From Corticium candelabrum (taxonomy: Eukaryota; Porifera; Homoscleromorpha; Homosclerophorida; Plakinidae), in assembly GCF_963422355.1 (NCBI RefSeq), contig NC_085093.1, forward strand, positions 962,051-1,026,050: a stretch of 64,000 nt of DNA, in the 5' to 3' direction. A model generated the notes under the pieces. The model had not been told where the DNA came from. It worked only from the letters and a program-made list of their open reading frames with translations, and searched no databases. Positions 54,851 to 64,000 of this stretch are shown one piece after another. The position numbers and the translations under genes were made by a program. Positions within the stretch are counted from its first letter, which is position 1, and every line of letters begins with the position of its first letter.

Positions 54851-56638
54851 CTACATACAGACGGCTGTGAGTTGTACAGATCTGTGTGGTCTGTCTATTG
54901 TTTGTATGTCTCGGTGTCTGCGCTTGACCAACGTGAATGCCACTAGATTGGTAATCGAGAGAAACGTGAAAGCAAAATAGTATGCCCATGGATTGCACTC
55001 TGTTTCTTGATTGGTTAGCGCTCCAATGTCGATGCCAGTCCCTTGCTTTGTGTGACTTGTCTCGCTGTAGTACAGTTTTGCTCGTGACATGGTATAGTAG
55101 ATTGCCAGACCAACATAGTGACCCAACCCCCATGCCAGCCAGAAGCATCCGAATGCTGTACAACGAAATCTGCTGGGTGCTCGCGAGAGCACGAACTCTG
55201 CAGCTGCGACGACACAAAATGCGGCACTCATGCCCAACAGGCAGTATTGAGGTATCTGCCACAGTGCAGAGATGGACGAATAGGCAAAGACAAAAGACTT
55301 GCCACCGATTGTCAGACAAAAAGCCTTTATCGGAGTGCTGTGATAGCGAACGATTTCCAATATCATCGCGCACGTGGAGCCTAAGACGGAAACAGACATG
55401 CCCCATTGTATGCGTGTCATCATTTTCAGCTCCTTTTTGAAACGTTTTTCGTAGCAAGGTCTAATGACTGTTGGGACTGCTGCGAGAGTGAGCAGCACAC
55501 AGGCAGCAGTTAACGCTTGTGCGATCGACGGTCGAATAAGAAATACGACTTCGTTGCTTACGATCGAACAGTTTCCGGATGCTTCTTTCGCTGTAGTAAA
55601 CGTGAGATCGAGGTGCAGAGCCTGAACTTTATAACTTCCTTCCAGTTGCATGTAGCTGGCAAAGAAGACGATCATGGTTGACAAGGCGGGCACGAGGAGT
55701 GCTAGCTTCTTGCGCTCGATGCTTGCTTCGTATTGTAGTCTGTCCTCTTTGTTTCTTATCGGGAGAGCGTCGGGGTCGTAATAGGCAGGTCTGGAGCTGT
55801 CACGGTAACATCCACACGCTGTTTTTAGGATGTCGGGTAGGGATGGCACGGTGGCTTCGTCTAGTCTTTGTCGAGGGCAAGGCGACTTGTAAGTCTTTCT
55901 CCAAATTATGAGAATGACGAAAGCGAGCAGGAGGACGCAACATGTCGCAAGAGAAAGCCAGAAGAAACCGCTGGAATAGAGATGACCGTCGATGGTGAAC
56001 GCTCCCGTTATCGCCAAGTATCCGCCGGGAACGATGGCAAGGACCGAGCCCACGTTGATACCGACAAATGCCCAACTACAGAATGCTATCAAAGTACTTC
56101 GTTTGGCGTGACCATCACTCAGTTGTTCAACCATACAAGGCATCAACGCCGCTCGTACAGCAGATCGACTGAGCGTTACAATAATTAGACCAACGATATA
56201 CAATGTTCTCATAACGTTTAGATGACTCCCGCTTGGTTTTGTGCCGGAATGAATGACCGTTTGTATTGTACAGGTCAGCAATAGACTTGATCCTATCAGA
56301 TAGAAGGCGAAAGCTGTGATGAGAGTTGGCATACAACCGGTCTTTCGATCAGTCAACACACCGAAGAACGGAGCCAAGAGAAGAGCCGAGCCAGAAAATA
56401 TGAGATATGTAGTTGTAGACGACGGGAAAGAGAAATTTAAGTAGAAATACGTAAAGCTGTCGATGGTATCGGTGATAAAATGGAAAGCCACACGTTCAAG
56501 TACGAGAACAACGAGAAGACGAATTAGTGACTTTGTGCTGTCTGTGAGGTTTACACTGCAGCGTCTTTCTCGGTTGCCTCCAACGAGAGCTTCTCTCATA
56601 TTTCTTCGGAGGTTTGTTTGAGACAATGAAACATCCAT
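54851..56638 (-). CDS. SLC15-like membrane transporter, copy 2
   Basis: Uninterrupted frame; the start is chosen at ATG 56638 (MDVSLSQTNLRRNMREAL), 595 residues, because the upstream extension begins only at GTG. About 12 membrane segments. TM1 reads LVLERVAFHFITDTID, keeping Glu-Arg but lacking the first Glu of ExxER. Further landmarks are LLAPFFGVLTDRKTGC, AVRAALMPCMVEQLSDGHAK, a loop with CGCYRDSSRPAYYDPDALPI, LVPALSTMIVFFASYMQLEG, and EFVLSRAPSRFRCTAFGCFW. This loop and VEQLSDGHAKR pair it with copy 5. The substrate is unknown; in SLC15A3/4 it would be histidine or di-/tripeptides, including bacterial muropeptides. Confidence 0.82.
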   Translation of the reverse strand: MDVSLSQTNLRRNMREALVGGNRERRCSVNLTDSTKSLIRLLVVLVLERVAFHFITDTIDSFTYFYLNFSFPSSTTTYLIFSGSALLLAPFFGVLTDRKTGCMPTLITAFAFYLIGSSLLLTCTIQTVIHSGTKPSGSHLNVMRTLYIVGLIIVTLSRSAVRAALMPCMVEQLSDGHAKRSTLIAFCSWAFVGINVGSVLAIVPGGYLAITGAFTIDGHLYSSGFFWLSLATCCVLLLAFVILIIWRKTYKSPCPRQRLDEATVPSLPDILKTACGCYRDSSRPAYYDPDALPIRNKEDRLQYEASIERKKLALLVPALSTMIVFFASYMQLEGSYKVQALHLDLTFTTAKEASGNCSIVSNEVVFLIRPSIAQALTAACVLLTLAAVPTVIRPCYEKRFKKELKMMTRIQWGMSVSVLGSTCAMILEIVRYHSTPIKAFCLTIGGKSFVFAYSSISALWQIPQYCLLGMSAAFCVVAAAEFVLSRAPSRFRCTAFGCFWLAWGLGHYVGLAIYYTMSRAKLYYSETSHTKQGTGIDIGALTNQETECNPWAYYFAFTFLSITNLVAFTLVKRRHRDIQTIDRPHRSVQLTAVCM

Positions 56639-57292
56639 CCTCGACGAAACAGCCGCACTAACTAATTTGATTAGGATGCACGCAGTCGTAACATTGCAAT
56701 TTATTGATTGGTAGCACACGAGAACACCCGTACCTATGCAAGCTAACGTGTCTGATGGACTGCTTATATAGGCCGGGAAGCCAGAGATTTCCGTACACGG
56801 TTTCTTTTGGTGACTCGCTCTTAACTAAGTGAAGATAATCTGACGTTACACTGCCACAGCTACTCTGGGATTTCTCATAAAGTTAATTGTCATTTTCTAC
56901 TTAGAAATATTGAAAGGGCGTTGCAACAGGAGGGTGGAGCATCCGTACACTTACCTTGCTCTAATGTTATGTACGTAACAACGTTGACAAGCCTACATTT
57001 GATTGCTCTATACATTTTATTGCTAACTATTGTGCCTATTGATAGTTGAACTTAAATTACTCAGACTGTAAGCAATTAACGTATACATATCTAGATAGAG
57101 TCGTTGGTAATGAAGCAGTCCCAGTGCTGATGGTAACTTGTTCAGTTTTTTAATATGTTTTGTTTCATCAAATAACTGCAAGCGTGTACAAACGAAGTCG
57201 GTACAATGACAAGTCTACGTACATGTACTTGTTTTCCACAAGATTTGTAGTCTGCTCAAAGCCAATTTCAATCAGTCTTTTGAGGATAGTTA
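56639..57292. other. Spacer between transporter copies 2 and 3
   Basis: 654 bases, AT-rich, containing the copy 2 promoter side (56700-56850). No other feature that I can support. Confidence 0.4.
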
Positions 57293-59029
57293 CTAACAGC
57301 TCTGTTTGTAGATGTGGTCTCTTTCCTTCCGAGACACATCCTTGTGTCTGTACTTGACCCAGAGGAATATACTCACGCTCACAATCATGATTATTGTTAG
57401 CACAGTATAGCACACCCAAGCCTTGGACTCGGATTCGTTGTGAAGCAGTCGGGTGATGTTCTCGTGTACTCTCAAGGGATCGATGGGCTGATCGTAGTAA
57501 CAGTGAGCTTTTTTTATAACCACAATTATAAGCAAACCTGCAAAAGTGCCTAGACCTTTGATGAAGAATGTGGCGCTGTATGCCGTGCAGCGGAATTCAC
57601 AAGGTGCTCGAGACAACGTGAATTCACGCACCGAAATAGCAATCAGTGCACTGCCGAGACCCAACGACAAGTGTTGTGGAATTTGAACAAGGACAGACAC
57701 GGAAGAATAGATGATGAGTTGAGACCGACAACAGTGCATTGGTATGCTAACACAGATATGATGCATCTCTCCTGCATTGATGCGGATAACTTCAGTAATG
57801 GTAGCAAACACACACGAGAGTGTACATAACAGTAGTCCTATACAAATGCGCTCCAGCATAGCGGGCGCTCGATTCAACCATCTCACATACAGCTTGGGCA
57901 CAATACACGTCGCTATCGGTATCATGATGACAATTGAAGCAATACAGCCAACATGAACGACTTCTGCTGGAACGACGATTCGAGATATTGTGTTGGCTTT
58001 GCAATACTGAGATGTGATGTTTTGATCTTGTTTATCCCACCTCTGACGTCGACTATCTTGGGCGATGTCCATGTGAGAAGCTTGAGCAACAAATGTTTGT
58101 CTGATTTGCGTGTATACTGCAAAAAATGGAATGAGACTGAACAGAATAGGGATAATAACACCCAGACGTTGTCTATGCTCATCTCTTCGATCACATTGTT
58201 TTTCTTCCTCGTTTTTGATTGGCAGCTCTCGTCTGTCGTAGTATGGTGGGTCTGATGATATGTAGCAACCACATCCCGTTGCTATAATGTTACAAACGCT
58301 AGGTGAGTAGTCGAGTTTTGCATGGGTCCTCAAGTTCCTTCTCCAAATGATCAGTAGGAAGAGTGCAAACGAAAACGACACGGGAATAAGGAAGTAAATG
58401 CAAAACTTGTAATTTGGTAGGTTGCTATACACCAATCCGATATCGATGATCAATGCCAGCAGTTCACCTATCATCGCCGACAGGTAACTGATGGTCACCA
58501 GATTTGATATTGTGCTGTGAGATTCAGTCCCGTCACTGAACTGCTCGAGTGTATAAGGAATCAGAGTGGCCCTTGTTGCTGCTGCACCGAAAGCAGTGCC
58601 AACTATACCAATACTGTAAGCGGCCTTCCGAGAAGAGACGTCAGTGTCATCACTTTCATCATACGCCAAAACGCTCCCTATTGCATAACACAGAGGAATA
58701 GAGCTCAATGTGTAGAGCAGTAGCGCTGATACGAGGATAGTGTAATAGCCAAATCTTCGATCGGCCATCCATCCAAATAGAGGTGATAGAACGCTGTAGG
58801 TTCCAGAAAAGACTGAAGAAACAACTATCACTGACGAACTCCGTAGTTTGGTGTAGCTAGGAGTAAAAGTGTGGAAAGTTGACTTGACTAGGGCAAGAGC
58901 AGCTTGCTCTAACAACATAACAATTGTGAGACAGATTGCAGCCTTTTTGCTCTCGCTTAGCCAACTCTTGACTCTAGACAGCATCCGTACTCGATCAGAA
59001 ACCGGTCGAGTCTCTCTTGACGCCACCAT
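57293..59029 (-). CDS. SLC15-like membrane transporter, copy 3
   Basis: Uninterrupted frame; ATG 59029 has a good context (MVASRETRPVSDRVRML), 578 residues; the longer frame starts with GTG. TM1 is VMLLEQAALALVKSTFHTF, then VLSPLFGWMADRRFGYYTIL, ATRATLIPYTLEQFSDGT, CGCYISSDPPYYDRRELPIK, VIIPILFSLIPFFAVYTQIR, and EFTLSRAPCEFRCTAYSATF. The C-terminal loop is followed by KYRHKDVSRKERD. Very close to copy 1 in loops and in the tail, so the two probably arose by a recent duplication. The conserved POT lysine of TM4 is replaced by Arg (TRAT), as in copy 1. Confidence 0.82.
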   Translation of the reverse strand: MVASRETRPVSDRVRMLSRVKSWLSESKKAAICLTIVMLLEQAALALVKSTFHTFTPSYTKLRSSSVIVVSSVFSGTYSVLSPLFGWMADRRFGYYTILVSALLLYTLSSIPLCYAIGSVLAYDESDDTDVSSRKAAYSIGIVGTAFGAAATRATLIPYTLEQFSDGTESHSTISNLVTISYLSAMIGELLALIIDIGLVYSNLPNYKFCIYFLIPVSFSFALFLLIIWRRNLRTHAKLDYSPSVCNIIATGCGCYISSDPPYYDRRELPIKNEEEKQCDRRDEHRQRLGVIIPILFSLIPFFAVYTQIRQTFVAQASHMDIAQDSRRQRWDKQDQNITSQYCKANTISRIVVPAEVVHVGCIASIVIMIPIATCIVPKLYVRWLNRAPAMLERICIGLLLCTLSCVFATITEVIRINAGEMHHICVSIPMHCCRSQLIIYSSVSVLVQIPQHLSLGLGSALIAISVREFTLSRAPCEFRCTAYSATFFIKGLGTFAGLLIIVVIKKAHCYYDQPIDPLRVHENITRLLHNESESKAWVCYTVLTIIMIVSVSIFLWVKYRHKDVSRKERDHIYKQSC

Positions 59030-59181
59030 GATGACAATGAACGCTCGGGTTGACTGCACACGTACTGTTGGGTGTTGCAATAAACCCACGAAAACTAATC
59101 ATATAATTTCAATGTTGCTCAAGCTATAATACAGTATATATAAGCTATGTTTTAATTCCAATGTATATAGTTCTATACAGC

Positions 59182-61086
59182 TTAGCTGTCACGTGTTGCG
59201 TTCCTAATTTCTACGTCTGTATGTGTTTCTAGTCTCTTGGAATGCGCTGGTAATCGAGATACGCGGACCACATCCTTGTGCTTGTATTCAACGCAAACAT
59301 AAATTACTAGAGTAATCGACATGGCTGCTGTGAGGACGATGTAGTAAACGTATGCCTTGGATGTTACTGCTCGATGCGTCAATTCTCTCAGTTTGCGACG
59401 AGTTAGTTTCCCATCCGTAGGGATATAGAAGGGCTCGTAGTAATAGTTAAAGTGCTCGATGATGGCGACCACTGCCGAGCCCAGGTAAGTACCAATGCCC
59501 AACATCATGATCAAAACACTGAAAGAAAGACTTCGAAATTCTTGTGGTGATCGAGATAGAACGAATTCCCACGCAGCTAATAGTGCAAAGGCTTCGGCCA
59601 TACCGAAGAGAACATATTGAGGGATTTGGTAGAGCACACTGAGTGGCGAAATCAAAACAACAATAATTGCGTTTCCTCTTTTCAGTAAGATTGGGTTAGT
59701 TTGGTTGAAGCGATGACGACAACCGGCACAGTGAATCCTTTGCCACTCGACAACGAGTGCCGCTATAGAAGCTAGAACTGCGAACACTAGTCCGTATCGA
59801 ATTCGTACTAACATAGTGAAGTCTGATCTTGTCCACTTAGTGTATAAAGGCTTGATGACAAAAATGATGATTGGAATGAAAACAAGTATAACCGCCGATT
59901 TAGCTGATTCCTGCAAGCTCTGAGAGTAAATGTTGGAATTCGAGAAGTGTGTAGAGCAGTCGAGGCTGCCGCTTCCGTTAGTAATTTCATTGGTGTAGTA
60001 ATGGTTCATGCGAGATCCTTGCTCTACGAATGTGGACGGTATCTGTGCGATACCCATTCCAAACAGAATGAAAACGATGAGTTTTGGTACGAGAACGGAC
60101 AAACGCTTATAATGGTCTGCTCGATTTAGAGCCGCCTGTTCTTCTTGTGACTCCGGTTCGTGCTGTGGTAATAGATTCCTGTCGTACGGCAGCGGCATTT
60201 CTTTCCGCGGACAACAGGCCAGCATAACGATAGATGTCAGACGTGGCACGTAATCGATAGCCGGTGTGTGTCTATAGAACTGTTTGCGCCATATCACGAG
60301 AATGAGAAACGCTGCTAGGGAACACACGGTCGCTAAGAGATAAACATAGAAGAATCCTGTGTATGCCTCATAGCACTCTGTGTGGTGTACTATTGATATC
60401 CGGTCGTGAGTTGCACTGACTCGCCAAGGACTGTGTAGAGCTTGCAGAAATCCTCCCGAAACAGCGGCAATTAACCCTCCGACGGTGATGGCAAAGTACA
60501 CACAACTGAAAACGTGTGCGAGGACACCTTCGGTCGTATTGGTTGCCGTCAGACTGACGAGAATATAGGGCATGAAAGTAGCCAGAGTAGCAGCATGACT
60601 CACACTGCACAGCAATAAAGCAATGATGAATCCGACCTGTCCTTTCGTAACGCTACCGTCTAACGGATCAGAGGAAGGAAGAGCATTAAGGTATGAGGTG
60701 ACGCAGAGTAAAGATGAGCCGAACAGAAAACCGGTGATTCCTGTCAGAAGAACTTTGTAGTGGCCGGTCTTGGCGTCAGATATCCAGCCAAACACGGGAG
60801 CCAGGAAGAATGCAGTGCCACGATAGAAAACCATCAAAATGAGATTGCCTTTCAGATGGATGTACAATCGACAATATGTGACTAGGTTGTATTCGATGAG
60901 ATAAAACGCTATTGCCATCAGTGCTTGAGACGCCATGAGACGGATGACTGCTCGAACATCTCTTTGTCGGTTGATGATTTGTCTCAATCGTGCGAGTGAG
61001 GTGTGAAATGAAAGTGACGAAACGGGTCGAAGAAGTGGCACAGACTTGTTCGTGTCATCGATATCGTCTTCACTTCTAGTCGACAT
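59182..61086 (-). CDS. SLC15-like membrane transporter, copy 4 (divergent)
   Basis: Uninterrupted frame; ATG 61086 (MSTRSEDDIDDTNKSVPLL), 634 residues; the upstream GTG is not needed. It keeps LAPVFGWISDAKTGHYKVLL, LATFMPYILVSLTATNTTEG, LVPKLIVFILFGMGIAQIPS, YQIPQYVLFGMAEAF and EFVLSRSPQEFRSLSFSVLI. It lacks an ExxER-like TM1 (ASQALMAIAFYLIE) and both the TM4 Lys and its Arg substitute. The cytosolic loop has CCPRKEMPLPYDRNLLP in place of the CGCYxxS form. It is the most diverged member, with the longest N- and C-terminal tails. Only 96 bases separate it from copy 3's stop-side spacer. Confidence 0.8.
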   Translation of the reverse strand: MSTRSEDDIDDTNKSVPLLRPVSSLSFHTSLARLRQIINRQRDVRAVIRLMASQALMAIAFYLIEYNLVTYCRLYIHLKGNLILMVFYRGTAFFLAPVFGWISDAKTGHYKVLLTGITGFLFGSSLLCVTSYLNALPSSDPLDGSVTKGQVGFIIALLLCSVSHAATLATFMPYILVSLTATNTTEGVLAHVFSCVYFAITVGGLIAAVSGGFLQALHSPWRVSATHDRISIVHHTECYEAYTGFFYVYLLATVCSLAAFLILVIWRKQFYRHTPAIDYVPRLTSIVMLACCPRKEMPLPYDRNLLPQHEPESQEEQAALNRADHYKRLSVLVPKLIVFILFGMGIAQIPSTFVEQGSRMNHYYTNEITNGSGSLDCSTHFSNSNIYSQSLQESAKSAVILVFIPIIIFVIKPLYTKWTRSDFTMLVRIRYGLVFAVLASIAALVVEWQRIHCAGCRHRFNQTNPILLKRGNAIIVVLISPLSVLYQIPQYVLFGMAEAFALLAAWEFVLSRSPQEFRSLSFSVLIMMLGIGTYLGSAVVAIIEHFNYYYEPFYIPTDGKLTRRKLRELTHRAVTSKAYVYYIVLTAAMSITLVIYVCVEYKHKDVVRVSRLPAHSKRLETHTDVEIRNATRDS

Positions 61087-61199
61087 GCTCACGTGTTCTC
61101 ATTGGTAGTAACTAGTTTACAGATACATGTGCTACGTACGCATTTATGTCTTGTAATTTTACTTTGAATCACTACAGCAATTACTACGGCAGAAAATCT

Positions 61200-62966
61200 T
61201 TAAATCGGGGACGCCATTGTGTACGGTTCATCTCTCTCTACCTTTTGAATGTCTCTGTGTCGATACTTTATCCACACGAAGACGATCAGGTTGCCTGTCA
61301 GCAACACTGTGAAGATTAGATAGAAAGCCCAAGCTCGAGATGTTTGTGTAAGATCACTCTTGTCGACACGACGTTGCCCTTCTGTAATCTCCGGTGATGT
61401 AAAATACAAACCCAATTTCTTCATTGTCGAGTAGACGAAAAGGCCTATGTAATTGCCTATACCCACGGTCACCCAGAAACATCCAAACGCGGTACAGCGG
61501 AACCGACCCGGAGCTCGAGAAAGCACGAATTCCATAGCGGCAACGGCAGCGAGTGCTGTGCTGATGCCCATCAGACTATACTGGGGAATCTGCCAGAAGA
61601 TGGAAAGTGACGAATAGACGCGTAGATGGTAAGTTACACCGATACGAACACACTGGACATTGAACGATGAACGATGAAATCGAACTGCTTCCAATATCGT
61701 TGCGCACATACTCGCCAGAAGCGAGAAAATCATGCCCCAGTGTATACGAGTCATGATGGTTAATTCTTTGTTAGAGTATTTCTCATACAAGGGTCTGATG
61801 ATGGTTGGCATTGCAAGCAAAACTACAACAACTGATACACCTCCGAATGTGTCTGTTACCGCAGGACTCGTAAGGAACGAGACGTGACGAGGAAGACTTG
61901 AACAGTTACTAGATTGCTCTTTCACGGTACCGGTACCGATAAAAAGGTGTTCGCCTTGCTCTCTAAAACTGCTCCTTAGTTGTGTGTAACTTGCAAAGTA
62001 GATAATCATGGTTGCTAGTACGGGTACGAGGACTGCTAGCTTTTTACGCTCGATTCCTCTGTCGTATTGTATTCTGTCTTCTTCATTTCTGACAGGGAGA
62101 GCATCCGGGTCGTAATAGAGGGGTCTGGCGCTGTCCCGGTAACATCCACACGCTGTTCGCATGATATCAAGGATTGAAGGGACGGCGACACTGTGGGTGC
62201 GCAGTTGTCGGTCATTGTAGGAATTCTTCCAAATGACGAGTATGGCAAGACAGAGAAGTAGATAGCAGAGTGACATCAGATAGAGCCAGACAAATCCACT
62301 AGAATAGACACCACGGCTCTTTTTGAAACCACGGTATTCCCATATGTAACTGCTCGGAATAAGGGTCACCGTTGCCGCTACATTTATGAGCAAATATGCC
62401 CAACTACAGAAAGCCATCAGCGTGTTTCGTTTGGCATGACCATCGCTCAGTTGTTCAACCATAAACGGTAACAGTCCAGAGCGCACAGCAGACGCACTTA
62501 GTGATATGACGGCAATTCCTGTAAAGTATACTGCAGTAACAGAACGGAGACTCATGTCTGTGGTCTCTCTAGTGTTGCCACTGACCGTTCGAGCAGCAGC
62601 ATATATAAGGAGACACGATCCCGTTACATAAAAAGTGAGTGCTCCAACTAGAGTTGGAATGTACCCGGTCTTCCTGTCCGTCAAGATCCCGAACAACGGC
62701 GCCACTAGGAACACAGAACCGGAAAACACAAAATTGGTAACTGTGGATGACGTGGACGAAAACTGCAGGTAGTTCTCAGAGAAGTCGGCAATAGTCATGA
62801 AAACAGAGTAGAAAGCACTGCGTTCCAACGCAAGGACAAAGAGAAGGCGAATAAGAGACTTAGTTCCATCTGACAGTCTAGGACAACTATGAATAGAACG
62901 TGTGTCCCCAACCAAAGGCTTGTTTTCTCTTCCTTCTTGACTAGACGGCCGCTCTTGTGAGTCCAT
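61200..62966 (-). CDS. SLC15-like membrane transporter, copy 5
   Basis: Uninterrupted frame; ATG 62966 (MDSQERPSSQEGRENKP), 588 residues; the in-frame TTG upstream is ignored. TM1 is VLALERSAFYSVFMTIADF, the closest in the array to the POT ExxERFxYYG signature, though still without the first Glu. Other landmarks: LVAPLFGILTDRKTGYIPTL, VRSGLLPFMVEQLSDGHAKR, CGCYRDSARPLYYDPDALPV, LVPVLATMIIYFASYTQLRS, WQIPQYSLMGISTALAAVAA and EFVLSRAPGRFRCTAFGCFW. It pairs with copy 2. Same strand, 113 bases from copy 4's start codon. Confidence 0.83.
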   Translation of the reverse strand: MDSQERPSSQEGRENKPLVGDTRSIHSCPRLSDGTKSLIRLLFVLALERSAFYSVFMTIADFSENYLQFSSTSSTVTNFVFSGSVFLVAPLFGILTDRKTGYIPTLVGALTFYVTGSCLLIYAAARTVSGNTRETTDMSLRSVTAVYFTGIAVISLSASAVRSGLLPFMVEQLSDGHAKRNTLMAFCSWAYLLINVAATVTLIPSSYIWEYRGFKKSRGVYSSGFVWLYLMSLCYLLLCLAILVIWKNSYNDRQLRTHSVAVPSILDIMRTACGCYRDSARPLYYDPDALPVRNEEDRIQYDRGIERKKLAVLVPVLATMIIYFASYTQLRSSFREQGEHLFIGTGTVKEQSSNCSSLPRHVSFLTSPAVTDTFGGVSVVVVLLAMPTIIRPLYEKYSNKELTIMTRIHWGMIFSLLASMCATILEAVRFHRSSFNVQCVRIGVTYHLRVYSSLSIFWQIPQYSLMGISTALAAVAAMEFVLSRAPGRFRCTAFGCFWVTVGIGNYIGLFVYSTMKKLGLYFTSPEITEGQRRVDKSDLTQTSRAWAFYLIFTVLLTGNLIVFVWIKYRHRDIQKVERDEPYTMASPI

Positions 62967-63229
62967 TGTCTCCAACTGTAACTACACAGACGTTATCACG
63001 TGTTTGGCATCCAATTGCTACGTATGTGTCATGAAATTGCAAGAACACAAAATAGAATGCAATCTTAATTTCAATTTTAAATCAACTTGACGGATTTTAC
63101 ATCTTGCTAATTTATTGAAACTACTCAATTTCATATCTTGTGTAACTCACTTCCGTTGAAGAAGAACTAACTGAATAGAATGTCCCACACACTGACTCAG
63201 CTATTACCATGAAATGATCATGTAGACTA

Positions 63230-64000
63230 CTACAGGTTCATTGCACCATATATATGGGCTCTTGCTATTCGAAGAACGTCTTTATGTCTTCTCTTTATCA
63301 AAGAAAAAACACACCAGCCCACCATCATAACTGCTGTCAAAACGATGTAGTACACCCAGGTTCTAGAAGACTTTTCTGCTTCAACTATTGAGCCGATTGT
63401 TACTGCGTAGGCTGGGCTAATGTCTGAGTAGTAGTAGTGGAGGTGTTTCATGACAAACAGCAGTAGTCCTCCCAAATACAATGCTAGCCCATTTGCCAAG
63501 TAGATCAATCCATATGCAGTGCATCGAAATTCTCGTGGTGCTCTTGATAACACAAATTCTCTTGCTGCGATGCCAGTAAATCCCTCACCAATTCCAACTA
63601 GAAGATGTTGAGGTATTTGTGTGAATGGTGACAATGTTGAATATACAATAATGAAGGCGGTTTGGTCCATCTTTAGGCAGATGTAATTTAATTGTGCGGC
63701 ATGAATGCGGCTCACTTCTACACCAACAGTAGCAATGCATCCCAGCATTGTCAGTATCATTCCTATAGATATTCTGTCCAACATAGTCAATTCATATTGT
63801 CCCCATCTTACGTACATCGATGGAATGAACCACCAAACCACTGGAATTGTTAGGATGATTACTAAAGCGTCAAAGCCATTCAAAACTGTTGGTGGAATGA
63901 GATACTCGTTGTTGGTGCTATTTACTGTACAGTAGTTTGAAAGCAGGTTGTTGCTTTTGTTCAGTATTGTCCCATTCTGTTGATCATAGAAAAAATTCAT
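63230..64000 (-). CDS. SLC15-like membrane transporter, copy 6 (5' end beyond the window)
   Basis: The C-terminal 256 residues of another uninterrupted frame that leaves the right edge. It covers TM8 to the tail: IPVVWWFIPSMYVRWGQYEL, FTQIPQHLLVGIGEGFTGIA, EFVLSRAPREFRCTAYGLIY, YYYSDISPAYAVTIGS, SSRTWVYYIVLTAVMMVGW, and RRHKDVLRIARA. Its QIPQHLL and REFVLSRAP segments are closest to copies 1 and 3. The array therefore continues to the right. Confidence 0.82.
   Translation of the reverse strand: MNFFYDQQNGTILNKSNNLLSNYCTVNSTNNEYLIPPTVLNGFDALVIILTIPVVWWFIPSMYVRWGQYELTMLDRISIGMILTMLGCIATVGVEVSRIHAAQLNYICLKMDQTAFIIVYSTLSPFTQIPQHLLVGIGEGFTGIAAREFVLSRAPREFRCTAYGLIYLANGLALYLGGLLLFVMKHLHYYYSDISPAYAVTIGSIVEAEKSSRTWVYYIVLTAVMMVGWCVFSLIKRRHKDVLRIARAHIYGAMNL

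Noticed and set aside
52672-64000. Operon-like unit of six same-strand transporters
   Set aside because: Same-strand order follows from tandem duplication. Spacers of about 100-650 bases have room for separate promoters, and no trans-splicing signal is visible.

Overview
The window is an animal nuclear genome segment. Almost every host gene is cut into short exons by short GT-AG introns, many only about 50-150 bases long. The introns are loaded with (CA)n/(TG)n and (TCTG)n microsatellites. The genes are metazoan: a SoxE factor with its dimerisation region, BRAT1, CSTF3, SGSM3, p40phox (NCF4), and the cilium/centrosome genes B9D1, CEP112 and a VWA3-type protein. Compact introns and high gene density suggest an early-branching animal such as a sponge. 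That placement is inference, with no marker here that fixes it.

Layout. 1-2105 holds relics of two retroelements: a LINE tail and a Penelope-like element with inverted arms. 2106-9452 (+) is a VWA3A-like gene that enters from the left edge. SoxE (10777-11802, -) and ECHS1 (12383-13754, +) diverge from a CpG-rich promoter. BRAT1 (15351-18767, +) is followed tail-to-tail by B9D1 (20494-19327, -). B9D1 shares a 200-base head-to-head promoter with an archaemetzincin gene (20695-22074, +). SGSM3 (22561-29913, +) has a 2.4-kb intron that holds a 416-bp DNA transposon and an antisense Helitron fragment. CSTF3 (30219-35416, +) converges on a three-exon gene (39457-35586, -) encoding three Myb/SANT repeats, a Cys4 finger and a C-terminal Polycomb-type SAM domain. 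That gene is head-to-head with CEP112 (39666-49025, +), whose introns are the most microsatellite-rich part of the window. NCF4 (49766-52064, +) follows. From 52672 to the right edge lies a same-strand array of six uninterrupted SLC15-like transporter genes, the last one cut by the window edge.

How the genes relate. They are mostly independent housekeeping or signalling genes. Three are tied to cilia or centrosomes (VWA3-like, B9D1, CEP112) and two to RNA 3'-end or snRNA processing (BRAT1 through INTS11, CSTF3). NCF4 and the SLC15A4-like transporters both relate in other animals to endo-lysosomal and phagocyte biology, but adjacency alone does not show a shared pathway. The most unusual features are the Myb-finger-SAM protein, the intronless transporter array whose members have lost the canonical proton-coupling signature, and an SGSM3 gene whose SH3 region does not read through cleanly. 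Gene models are hand-spliced from homology remembered without database access. Exon boundaries given to the base were checked for phase; the others are approximate.
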